Origin: Cryptomeria japonica
Lineage: Eukaryota; Streptophyta; Pinopsida; Cupressales; Cupressaceae
DNA length: 64,000 nt
Direction of reading: 5' to 3'
NCBI RefSeq assembly: GCF_030272615.1
Contig: NC_081406.1
Span: forward strand, 116,931,847 to 116,995,846
How positions within the stretch are numbered: the first letter of the stretch is position 1; the number at the start of each line of letters is the position of its first letter. The notes beneath the pieces were generated by a model that searched no databases, was not told where the DNA came from, and saw only the letters and a program-made list of their open reading frames with translations. Shown piece after piece: positions 22,801 to 33,275 of this stretch. The position numbers and the translations under genes were made by a program.

Positions 22801-22830
22801 TAGATTTTATAGTTGTACTAATTCATAACC

Positions 22831-24240
22831 TCAACCTTGTAGTTGGGTAGTTATTATTTGAAGAATATCTCCCAAAATTAACTTTATGCCATCCATAAAC
22901 TTCTTGCTCTCCATTATTGCTATCTTAGTTCTGTATACTGTACCGGTGAGATGCTGCAAGTGCTCTGCTGGTGTTTTGCTACCCTGTGTTAGTGCCTCTG
23001 AGATTTCCTTCCGCAGAGATGCTAAATAGTCCAATCTTGGACTTAGTTTAGATCTCAAGAATTTTGCCTTGTTTATTATTTTCTCTTTCTCTCTTTCTAA
23101 TTTGAGCAATTCTTCCTCAAAATTTGTTATCTTTTCCTCAAAAACTGATAATGTATCGGGTGAGTTAACAAAATTATCAGCAAGTTTATTGATCTCTTCC
23201 TGTACCTTGCTCATCTTTTTGTCTACATCTATGGTCAAAAAGTTTATCTTATAGGTGTCTTTGTACAGAGTTTTGTACTCTTTCAATAAATTGCACAGTT
23301 CCGGTAGAAGTGTGTCAAATTCCCTGTTACACTTCTTTATTCCTTCCTCAAAGAATTTCCATTTCTCTTTTTCTACACTTTCCTTTACAGTTTCTACCTT
23401 TGTTTGCTCAAAATTTCTAGAAATATATTTACAAAGTGTATCCAACTGGCCTAAAGCATCTTTGTTGGCTATATTACAATTGGGAGCTATTGATTTCAAA
23501 ACTGGAATTGAATCATCTATCGCTTTATAAGCTTGTGAGCTATAATCAGTTATTTTCTTGATAGATTCGAGCAATACCTCTGTTACATTTGATGGTGACC
23601 CAACAAACTGAGTGCCGGTGGAAGTGACCATGCTAGTATTGACCTCTGGTAGGTATGTTTGTGTCTCCATTTCTTTAAGCACTGGTTTTCCTGCATCATT
23701 TCTTACCAGTGACATCTATTCTGGAGCCTTTAGCTCTGTTGGTTTCTCTGTTTGTGTTCCAGATTCCATCTTTTTCTCTAAATCTGCTGCCGGTTGCTCT
23801 TTGTTTCCTATTGCCGGTTGCTCTTTGTTTCCTGATTTATCTGTTGTATCCTTATCTACCACTATGTTGATTTTCTGAGTATCAACATTCACAGTATATA
23901 GAACTTTAGGATTAGGATTATTATCCTCTGTGTCCATACTCTTAGCTACTAGTTGATCTTATGCAGTTGTTGTTTTTACTAGTGGAGTATTTAAAGGAGG
24001 TGGGGGTAAGTTGTCTCTAATCTTGATACTTGGTGGTCCACCAACTTTAACTTTCCCTTTGTCCTTTTGATATACCAGAATGGGCTTGGGATTCCTATAT
24101 TCTTCTTGTTTTTCTTTTTCAACCAAGAATGTATCCCAACCATCTTTTGTTTCCTTTGAAACTTCAGTAACTCTACCTGCCATTAGTGATATTTGCCAGT
24201 TGCAGTGGAAAAAACTGTCCGGTTGGCCTAAGCTATCAGA
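22831..24240 (-). pseudogene. N2 ORF-B relative, coiled-coil protein of unknown function
   Basis: One minus-strand frame of about 470 codons with only two stops (TAA in TTTA-stop-DQLV, TAG in KAPE-stop-MSLV), both explicable as CAA or CAG to stop. No retroviral enzyme motif is visible. The sequence is rich in Lys and Glu; the second half (from about 23400) has heptad-like stretches suggesting coiled coils (FEEELLKLEREKEKIINKAK). Two blocks match N1 ORF-B: GRVTEVSKETKDGW with GKVKEIRKETEDIW, and FLTIDVDKK with FTIDIDKQ. The upstream part has been removed by the deletion that joined the ORF to the 5' LTR tip. I do not recognise the family; a gag-accessory or structural role is only a guess. Confidence 0.7.
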
Positions 24241-24350
24241 TCATCAATTTCCTTAGGTGAGTTGATAGTGCCATAGGATTGCAAGGTTGCCATCAACGAC
24301 AAAACCTTCAATCACACACAATGTCTCATTGGAGTGTCCATATGCCAACA
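24241..24350 (-). repeat. N2 deletion junction and 5' LTR remnant
   Basis: About 24268-24350 repeats the first 83 bases of the N2 LTR with a few differences. Left of it the sequence is ORF-side internal DNA. The rest of the 5' LTR, the PBS and the upstream genes are missing. The join lies at TGCCATAGGATTGCAAGG, which is part of the 57-bp tandem unit. Confidence 0.8.
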
Positions 24351-24355
24351 GTTCT

Positions 24356-26049
24356 TGATTATCGATAAAGCTTGATTGATTAGATTGATAAGATCGAGAT
24401 TCAGTCTAGTTTTAGGAATGACACCTCCTATATAAGACAGATGATCAAAGCGTCTGGTTTCAAGAATGATATATCTTGTATAAGACATGATTAGAACGTC
24501 TAGTTCCAGGAAAGATACATCATGTATATGACATGATAGAATCAATTTAGATGTGATCGATTGATGGAATTGATAAGGTTGATTGAGCAAAGAACTGAAA
24601 GATTTGTTGATATCAAGTTGCCGGAAGATTCAGATATGCTAACGTTGGTTCGGTTGAGAGGGTAACATAAGATTTTGGTTGGGTCGACAATATATAGAGA
24701 GAGATGAGTCATCAGTCTGATTGCGTATACACTTATGATGATTCCATGATGATTCCTGTGATAGATTTAACCTTGGATAAAATGAATATGCGGGATCCCA
24801 TGCAAGAATGAAATGCAAGCTAAATGCAAAGCTATGACCGAACCAGTCACTGGGTTATTGCATTTTGTCATCATTGAGCTTTTTAAAATGTGGGAAGTGA
24901 GTGCAAACATCAATGGTATAATTAAACCATGATGACTTGAGCACTACTTTCCTGGATTTTGATATGGCAAGTTAGCATATGCATCAAGGTATAATTGAAC
25001 CAAGATGACCAGAGTGTTGCTTGCGTATAATAGGCAATATTAACCATTTCTACACACAAATCGGAAATGTCTTCGATGATACTCTGATGATCATGTCCTC
25101 AGACAAATTTGCACATATTAATGATTAATTTATAGACATCAGACAAAAAAATATCATGTTCCTTCCTTGTTCCTCTAGTCAGAGACATCCTGAAGTCACT
25201 TAGAAATAATGATAGCAAAAATCAAGATAAAAAAGCTGAACAACCATGTTACAATCATTATCCAAAAGATATCATCCATTGAAAAGTGTGTGAATGTGCT
25301 TAGACTGAAATATGATAGTTTGATGGTTGATAAATTGATTTTGTGTTCAATGTTGGATGTGTCTCAGTTTTTGCTTGATAAGAGTTGCCTAACTATTGTT
25401 CTACCTATTTGGTTAAGCTCAAAATGATTGAAAATTTTGCCCCCAACTAGTTGCAGGATTTTTGCCCTAAGCTTAGAAACAAATCATTATGATATACACA
25501 ATGATCCAAACCATGGTGAGAAGCCACTCAGGATGCTTGCCTATGTACAAAGGCTTTATTATGGATATGAACAACACTGATGGAAAAGAATGCAAGTGGA
25601 AGGATGCATGAACTAATAGATGGAAGAGCTAACAGACAGATAGTGCCTGTTTGCCAAGTTTTCACCATCTCTTTTTATTGCACTTTTTCTCATATTTGAT
25701 TTTTTTTTTTTTTGATTTTTTGCTTTTTCACTGTTTTTTGATTTTTCTAGTTTTTCACTATTTTTGGATTTTCTGTTTTTTCACTGTTTTTGGATTTTCT
25801 ATTTTTTCACTATTTTTGGATTTTCTGATTTTTCATTGTTTTTGGATTTTTCCAGTTTTTCATTGTTTTTGGATTTTCTGCTTTTTCATTGTTTTTGGAT
25901 TTTCTGCTTTTTCACCGTTTTTGGATTTTTTTTGGTTTTTCAGATATAAAACTTCTTTAGATGCATGCTATTGATGGGTTCCTTGAGCTAATCCCCGTCT
26001 TGTGTTGATAGCTGATATGCTCCTGACCCAAAACTGCTGTGACCACAAA
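24356..26049 (-). other. T1 3' region downstream of integrase
   Basis: Noncoding except for the C-terminal tail of integrase at the right. It contains a 26-bp minisatellite (25724-25942). The remainder holds repeated GATTGATAAGATT- and GATGATCA-type words and no gene that I can support. In T1 orientation it lies between integrase and the 3' LTR, interrupted by N2. Confidence 0.7.
25724..25942 (-). repeat. 26-bp minisatellite, about eight copies
   Basis: Units of 26-28 bp built on TTTTTCACTGTTTTTGG and ATTTTCTG (plus strand). On the minus strand, the T1 sense, the array reads as Lys- and Asn-rich repeats (KNPKTMK and QKIQ), with stops, after the integrase C-terminus. The plus-strand reading gives Phe-rich ORFs that are an artefact. 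Confidence 0.93.
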
Positions 26050-27290
26050 TGGACCTAACTAGTTTGGTTCAAACCTTCCTTTCTTTTCTTGATTTGCTTG
26101 ATTGCATGGATTTTCTTTGAGTACTAGTTCCCCAACTTGAAATGTTCTTAGTTTGACCTTATGATTATAACCGCGACACATTCTTTGCTGATATACCTTT
26201 AAATGATCAAAGACATTTTGTCTTCGTTCATGGATTAATTCTAACTCCTGCAATCTAGATACTCGTTGTTCTTCATCTGGGATAAGACCTTTTAATGATA
26301 CTCATAGAGAAGGTATCTCTACTTCTATTGGCAGTATTGATTCTGATCCATAAATAAGAGAGAAAGGTGTGTCACCTGTTGGTGTGCAAATACTAGTATG
26401 GTAGGCCCATAGAGTAGGGTTTAATTGAATATGCCAATCTCTTCTAGCATCATTCATGGTCTTTTTAAGGATTTTCAAAATAGTTTTATTTGATGCTTTT
26501 GCTTGCCCATTCCCTTGTGGATAGTAGGGTGTGGAAAATATGTGTTGGATCTTGAATTTCTCACATAGTTCTTGGAGATCCTAGTTCTTGAATGGTCGCC
26601 TATTATTAGTGATAATGGTCATGGGTATTCCATAGCGACAAATGATGTAATTCAAGATAAATGCAACAATTTATTTTCCTTTGATATTGATGAGAGGTAC
26701 TGCCTCAATCCATTTTGTAAAATATTCTGTAGCTACAAGGATGAATTTGTGACCATTAGATGAAGAAGGATTTGTCTTTCCTACTAGATCAATATCCCAT
26801 TGGCAGAAAGGCCAAGATGTTGCCAAAGCATGAAGTTCTTGTGCTGGTGCATGAATCAAATTCCCATGGATCTGACATTGTTTGCATGTTCTAGCTATCT
26901 GAAAAAGGATCTCATTCCATAGTTGGCCAATAATAACCCAAGTGTATGAGTTTTTTTGAAAGGGTAAGACCACTTTAATTAGTGCCACAAATACCATTAT
27001 GGACTTCATTTAAGGCCTTCTCAGATTCTTCTTGTTTGAGACATCTTAAAAGAGTACTGTCTAGACCTCATTTAAATAGGGTATCTGCAACAAGAGTATA
27101 ATGAGAGGATTGGCGAGTAAAGTTTCTCTTTTGATTTTTTGATAAGTCAAGAGGTAGGGTGTTATCTTTCAGGTATGTGTAAGTTTTTCCATAATGAGAG
27201 GAATCATGCCCAACAAGGTGACAAATAGTTTGGGAATCAAGACAATTATGAGCAGCGTAAAACAACTCTTCCACCAGGAATTCATAACGT
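26050..27290 (-). pseudogene. T1 integrase relic
   Basis: Integrase of the Tat element. The zinc-binding region shows CKQCQIHG (about 26890). The core begins WPFCQWDIDLVG (first Asp, about 26800). The second acidic position reads TNNRRPF where SDNG-type sequence is expected (Asp to Asn), and the third reads PQGNGQAKASNK where Glu is expected (Glu to Lys). Both changes are G-to-A transitions on the coding strand. A C-terminal segment (YNHKVKLRTFQVGELVLK) is at about 26100-26160. Stops and at least one frameshift (between 27068 and 27009) also interrupt it. Integration activity is lost. Confidence 0.88.
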
Positions 27291-27299
27291 TGTTGATTT

Positions 27300-27720
27300 T
27301 CCTATGTTTGAAGTAGAGAAGCAAGTGTTGCCATGGCATTTGTTGCTTTGTTTTCATTCCTTGGAATTTGTTGAAAAGTTATTTCTACAAAGTATTTCTT
27401 GATATCATCAACCATCTTTTTATAATGCATTAAATTTTCATCCTTTGTTTGATAATCATCATTGATTTGATTGATGACAAGCTGAGAGTCTCCAAATACT
27501 TGAAGTTGTGTAATATTCCATTCTATAGCCATTTTGATACCTATAACCAAAGCTTCATATTCTGCTATATTGTTGGTGCATGGAAAGCTTAATTTGTAGG
27601 CTTTTGGAATTGTGTGACCTTGTGGTGTGATGAATAGAATACCTACTCCTGATCTGTGTTATGTATATGAACCATCAAAGCATAATTGCCATGTTTTTGT
27701 GGTGACTGTTAGGATATCAG
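27300..27720 (-). pseudogene. T1 second (archaeal-type) RNase H relic
   Basis: An additional RNase H, known from the Tat lineage, between the first RNase H and integrase. Three of the four expected acidic positions are visible: LCFDGSYT, NNIAEYEALVIGI and VFGDSQLVINQI. The last expected Asp is Asn (NKATNAMATLAS). A stop follows SYT. Recognised from the motif series and its place. Confidence 0.85.
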
Positions 27721-28430
27721 CATCGGGAAACTCAATGTGTAAAGGATGATAATATTGAAGCGGTGCCTCAGCTAGTTGGTCTGCAATGACTTGTCCCTTG
27801 ATAGCTTTTCTGTCCACATACTCAATATCAAACTCACTTAGGATCATGATCCATTTTGCTAATCATCTTGTTAATGTTGCTTTGCTGAGTAAATACTTCA
27901 ATGGATCGATTTTAGCTATCAACTTGATGGAGTGAGATAGGAGATAATGTCTTAATTTTTGAGAAGCAAAAACTACCACTAAACATGCTTTTTCTATTGG
28001 TGAATAGTTGATCTCGTATCCCACTAATGTTCTGGTGATGTAGTAGATGGCTCATTCTTTTCCTTCATTATCCTGTTATGCGAGCAAAACTCCTAATGAT
28101 AATTCAGTGGTCGATACATAGAGTAACAATGGCTTTCCTGGAATTGGTGACATTAGGATGGGTGGTTGCATGAGATATGCCTTGATCTTGTTGAATGTGT
28201 CCTCACATTGATGGTCCCACTTGAAATGAACATTTTTGTGCAATAGATGAGTAAATGGTTGACATTTATCCGCTAGTTGAGCAACAAATCTTCTGATTGA
28301 CTGGAGTCTTCCTTGGAGTGATCTAAGTTGACTGATATTCTTGGGAGATGCCATTTCCATTATTACTTTGACCTTAGTTGGATCTACTTCAATGCCTCTA
28401 GCTAAAACAATGTATCCCAATAGCTTGCCT
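27721..28430 (-). pseudogene. T1 RT connection and first RNase H relic
   Basis: Continues the RT frame: LLGYIVLARGIEVDP and SLQGRLQSIRRFV are the thumb and connection motifs. LLLYVSTTELSLGVLLA is the start of RNase H, with Thr where the usual Asp or Glu stands. FDIEYVDRKAIKGQVIADQLAEAP ends the module. In-frame stops occur near 28076, 28050 and 27865. In Tat elements this first RNase H is generally degenerate. Confidence 0.83.
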
Positions 28431-29114
28431 GAAGTGACACTAAAGACACATTTCTTGGGATTGAGTCATAGCTTATATTGTTCTAACCTGTCAAAGATCT
28501 TTTCTAGTATTCCTATATGGTCTTCTCTATTGTATGATTTAGCCAAGATGTCATCCACATAATCTTCTATGAATGTGTGCATCATGTCATGGAATATCAT
28601 TGTCATAGCTCTCTGATATGTAGCACTTACATTCTTTAGTCCAAAAGGCATGACGTTCCAGCATAAAGTACCCCATGGACATGTGAAAGCTGTCTTTTCT
28701 TGATCTTTAGGTGTTATTTTAATCTGATTGTATCTGGAGAAACCATCCATTAGAGAAAACATGGAGTGTCTAGCAGTTAAATCTACAATGATGTCAATGT
28801 TAGGCAAAGGAAAGTCATCCTTTGGACATGCATTATTAAGATCTCTGAAGTCTATGCATATTCTGATACTTTTGTCTGGTTTAGAAACTTGAACGATGTT
28901 GGATACCCATTGAGGATATGCTACAGGTCTGATGAATCCGACATCCAATAATTTCTTTAGTTCTATTTTGACCAAGAGAGCGATATGTGGATGCATCTTC
29001 CTTAATTTTTGTTTAATTGGTTTGGCTCTAGGACTAACATTTAAGTGATGCATAATAAGCTCTGGATCCAATCCTAGCATGTCTGCATATGACCAGGTGA
29101 AATTGATTTGTTGT
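28431..29114 (-). pseudogene. T1 reverse transcriptase relic
   Basis: RT from HHLNVSPRAKPIKQKLRKM (about 29045) through RICIDFRDLNNACPKDDFPLP, LMDGFSRYNQI and PFGLKNVSATYQRAM to the catalytic YVDDILAKS (YVDD at plus 28551-28562, intact). The open stretch of 204 codons ends at a TGA after EQYKL, where Arg (CGA) is expected. The NNACPKDDFPLP motif is characteristic of Tat-type RT. Confidence 0.93.
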
Positions 29115-30945
29115 CATTTGAAGAATTCCATATATTGTTTCCTTTCTTCTTCTGATAGAGAAGTTGCTGGATGTAGGATCTTTGGTTGCTCTATTGTCCC
29201 AATGTTAACTGCCTCTATTGGTTCGATCAAAATTGATGACCTTTCTTGATAGTGCGTAGGTAAAGTGTCAAATCTCCCATCTTATGGTTCCTCAAGGAGG
29301 TTTTCACCATTAGATGTGTCCTTTCTTTTTAATTTTTCCTAATCTAATGTTGCCAAGAAATGGTTTTCAGCATTAGACTTGATATTGTTTTCTTTATTTT
29401 CCTTTTTGCGACTAGGAGATTTGGCACCCACTTGACTGGAAGATTCGTTGTTGAAATTCCTAGTGAGAGTTGTTGCAGGTTCAATTGCATTAAGATATAC
29501 AAATATGGCATGGTCATTAGGAAAGGTATCAATGGCAATATGTCCTTCATTTTCCCAATCAATAAGTTTGGGGTGGATTAGAGGTAGGGGGTCATCAGGT
29601 TGAGATGTTTCGAGAGTATCAAGGTTAATGATGGATGTATCAAAGTTTTCGATATGTATGTCTATGTCTAGAATGGTAATCTCATCTGAATGACCTCACA
29701 CAAGGAGCTCCTGATCGTCCTCAATTAAATCCAAGTTAGCTGAATGTGATTCTAATTGAAGTGGGTTAGTTCCTAATGTTTGCCCTGCATATGTGTGAAC
29801 TACATCGACTCCTACATCTTCTTCAAAGCAATTTTCTTCAGCTGATTCCTCAGAGTGATAGGAATCCCATTCCCATTCATCAAAATCTGTCTCATTTGTA
29901 GCTTGCAATCTACATATTTGTTCATATAGTATTTGATTTGTTTCTTCTTCTTTTCTTGCTATTTCTTTTCTTCGTTCATATTCAACCTCTTCTAGACTGA
30001 GATTGAGTTATGTCAACCTTGCTATGAGTTCTCCTTGACTTTTATTAGCTTCTTTCTTGTTTTGATTGAGATTTAATGTGGCTTGGGAGGTGTTTTTTTT
30101 TTGTTTTTCCTGTTGATTTGAAGCTTGCTTCTTTTCCCATTTCATGTTTGCTTGTGCTTGTTGCTTAGCTGATGTTTCTTCTCTTTCAAATTCTAGTTGT
30201 TCTTGTCTGTTTTCATATTCCTCTTGTTGTTGGCTAAAAGATGTGTCTTCTGGTAGAGTAAATTGTCCATACCCTAAGCCTGCTTTGTCTGTAGCCTACT
30301 GAGTATGAGGTTGGATAGGTTCTGATATACCTTCTTTTCTTTTCCCTATAGGACCTATTCTAGTGTATCCCATTTTTTTGAGAATGTTAAATCCTTTTTC
30401 ATACTTTTTTGTAGGTATGCAGACATTGTTGATATTTTGTTGGACTTCTTCATCCTTGTATAGCCACTCTAGTACATCTTTATCTTCTATTTCCTCTGAT
30501 AAGATCCCAACACTAACAAATGCTCCATCAAATATTGGAAGATGTTTCACAATTGGTTGTTGTTTAGAGTTTGATGGTTTTCCAAAGGATTTAGGAGAAA
30601 GTGGTAATTGTGATATTGAATATTCTCCATTCCCTCGATCTCTTAGCTACATTTGTTTTTCCATACTTGACAAAATTGAGGCATATGATTTTTCTTTAGA
30701 TTGTGTGTTTGAAGATGATGCCTCCCTATTATGAGGATCAATGACCTCTTGAGCTGGTTTGAGATTACTACAATACTGAAATGGATAATTGAATCTATTG
30801 AGATCATGATTTCCTGCCCATTGTAGGGAAACTTTAGGCACTGATGATATGCTGATGGAACAACTTGTATGTCATGTATCTGGGGTCTTCCCAAGAGTAT
30901 GTTGTATAATAAGTCCAAGTCTAGAACTTGGCATGCTGTGTCTTT
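29115..30945 (-). pseudogene. T1 linker between protease and RT, G-patch-like segment
   Basis: Degenerate coding sequence in the gypsy frame. GRPQIHDIQVVPSAYHQCLKF (about 30845-30905) is the segment after protease in Tat elements. Next comes LKKMGYTRIGPIGKRKEGI with KAGLGYGQF (about 30270-30380), which resembles the glycine-rich G-patch found at this place in Tat polyproteins; I make that call with low confidence. A Gln/Glu/Lys-rich stretch and a strongly acidic stretch (about 29700-29900) follow. Several stops. Confidence 0.65.
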
Positions 30946-31248
30946 CTATAAAGGTCCCACTTTGATGCGTAACATCACAATTCCTTTAGAGGATAGCTCT
31001 TCTTCATCATAGGCTTTAATGATGATCTTTTTTTGGGGGTCAATTGCATCTTCTGAATAACCTAGAGCACAAACTAGACTCAAAGAGAAAATATTTAAGC
31101 CAACTCCTCCATCTATTAGGACATGTTTGACTCGCATCTTATGAATGATGACTTCAATATGCAAGGGAGCATTATGGGGATGTTGCAAGGACATGTCATC
31201 TTCTTCAGTGAATGATAAGAAGTGAGGGGTTGTGAGGTGTCCCACCAT
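30946..31248 (-). pseudogene. T1 aspartic protease relic
   Basis: About 100 codons open. HVLIDGGVGLNIFSLSLV carries the active site as D-G-G, the Tat-type variant of D-S/T-G. A hydrophobic second half (IVMLRIKVG) follows. This would process the T1 polyprotein. The flanking frame is interrupted on both sides. Confidence 0.85.
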
Positions 31249-33275
31249 GGTTTGGAATTGATCTATATCCAGATCTTTAAAAACTATTGTATCTATTAAT
31301 GCTCTTTCAAGAATTTCTTTGTGTGCAGGTGAAAGCTTTAAAAAGTTCTAAGATGTATATTTGCGCGGGCATTTTCTACAATTGTTCCACTAGATTATAT
31401 TGTTTTGCAGTGGATGACATGCTAGTGTTAGGACCTGGCAAAACAACTTTAAATTTGCTTCTTATGATAGCATGAGTAGGCTCATGATTTTGCTTTTATT
31501 TAACTACAATCACATTTACCACATTATCATATGTATGAGCGTAGTTTACCTTTGCTTTACCCTTACCATTATTTGTTGTTGATGATTCACCCTTCTCATA
31601 GTTTGGAAGTGGAGTTTTAAAAGCTGTATGAGATTCATTTGTCGCATTTCCATCCACAGTTATTACTCCATTATCAATCAAATCTTGGATGACATATTTC
31701 AACCGTTGACAATTATCTGTGTGATGTCCCTTGTTTCAATGGAAATCACAATAATGGTTATCATTCCACCAAGGGGGTTTTACTTGAGGTTTGTAGTTCC
31801 TTCCTTCTGGCAAAGTAATCAATTTGTTTTTGAGAAGTGTCTTTAGTGCTGACCCAAGGGGTTCACCAATGTTTGTAAATTGCATTCGAAAGAAATTTTT
31901 GATAGTAGCTTTTTGGTGATTGTTGTTTTGTTGAGCTGCTGCTGAGTGATTCGATAAGTTAAATATTGGTAGTTTTGGTTTCACATTGTTGTTATCCACT
32001 ATTCCATCTTTGACAACATTATGATTTCTATTCGAAAACTTTGGCTTATCATTGTTGTTGTTGTTAGTGTTGTTAGGAGGGTGAACTCCTTCTTTGTATA
32101 TTTTTAACTCACCCTTCTTTATCATGGGTTCTTCTATTTTGATTCCATTATCAATCACCTTTCCAAAAATTTGATGTCCTTGCATTTTTAGATGATAACT
32201 CATTTGATCATTTAGGTTATCGATGAATATGTCCATTTTTTCACACTTTGGCACTGCACGATGATATCATGAAGCTAACCATCTTCATCTCTATAAAAAT
32301 GTCATGAAAGGTTCTCCACTCTTTTGTTTGGCATTACATAGGTCTAGCATTGTTACTTCATGTTGTATGTTGTAAGAGTATTATGAAACAAACTTGTCCA
32401 CCAATTTTGAGAATGATCTGATTCCAGGTGGAAGTTTGGAGAACCATTCCATAGCTAGTCCAGTTAAGATTTTTAGAAATAATCTCATCAAGTAGGTATC
32501 CTCATGTGCAAACTCCATACTCATTGTGCAAAATTATCATATATGATCTTGGGGGTCAGTGCTTCCATCATATTTTTCATATTTAGGAGTTTCACAACCT
32601 ATAGGAAATGGTATCATGTTTAAATTTCTATTGAATGGATAAGGAAAAATTTCTTGAAGTGAGTATCTTCTAACATTTCCTCTCTGCATATCTTGAATTT
32701 GCATTTCCAACACAATGTTTTATTTATTGTGTGAGAGTTGTGATAGGATTATCAACATGATTTGTTCTTGTATAACCATGATTTTGCATTCTAGGAGGAT
32801 CTTGATCTCTTCTTGTATCATCTCTACCCCTTCTTGTATCCTCATTGGATTGAGCGTTACTTAGAATTTCTATGTCATCCCTTTTGGGAATGTAAGTTTC
32901 CTCATTGGTTTTGGTGTTACTAGGAATTGACATGTCATTAATTTTGAGACCAAAAATATCCTCACATTGTTTGTTATTAAGGGGGAGGTCACTTCTCTTT
33001 TGTGTCAATTTTTTCACATCAAAATCTTGGGGGAGTGTAGAACCAAATTTTGCTAACATTAGGAAATATTTTTCTTTGTCTCCCTCCAATATTTTATCCA
33101 TAAATTTATCGAATTGAGGATCTTTTTTGATGTCTCTGACATGTTGTTCTATTATTTCCTCTTCAACTTGTATTTCATCTTCATGTTCCATGTTTCTATA
33201 ATATTCATTTATTTTAAATATTTCTATTTCTATTTCTGCAACCTTTCGTCTCTGAGCCCTAGTTAAAATAGGCAT
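31249..33275 (-). pseudogene. T1 gag relic
   Basis: Starts with an ATG at 33275 (MPILTRAQRRKVAEIE), 2 kb after the PBS. A charged N-terminal part is open for 183 codons. The capsid-like part follows around 32270-32520 with frameshifts (WFSKLPPGIRSF). Then come a 172-codon open segment with Asn-rich stretches and a partial zinc-binding end (HYCDFH-stop-NKGHHTDNCQRLK, about 31700-31760), where the stop replaces an expected residue. Codons 31496-31702 continue the frame. Broken but complete in outline. Confidence 0.82.

Larger units (their letters stand above)
21705..24350 (-). mobile_element. N2: internally deleted element carrying an ORF-B relative
   Basis: A 2,646-bp minus-strand insertion in T1 with exact target duplication GTTCT (21700-21704, 24351-24355). 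It has a full 3' LTR of 935 bp on the left, but only the first 83 or so bases of the 5' LTR on the right, ending ATGCCAACA like the other. Between them are one ORF and several polypurine motifs. PBS, gag and any pol are gone. The ORF is related to the C-terminal half of N1 ORF-B. Confidence 0.9.

Noticed and set aside
25651-25974. Phe-rich plus-strand ORFs of 107 and 61 residues
   Set aside because: They are the wrong-strand reading of the 26-bp minisatellite in T1.
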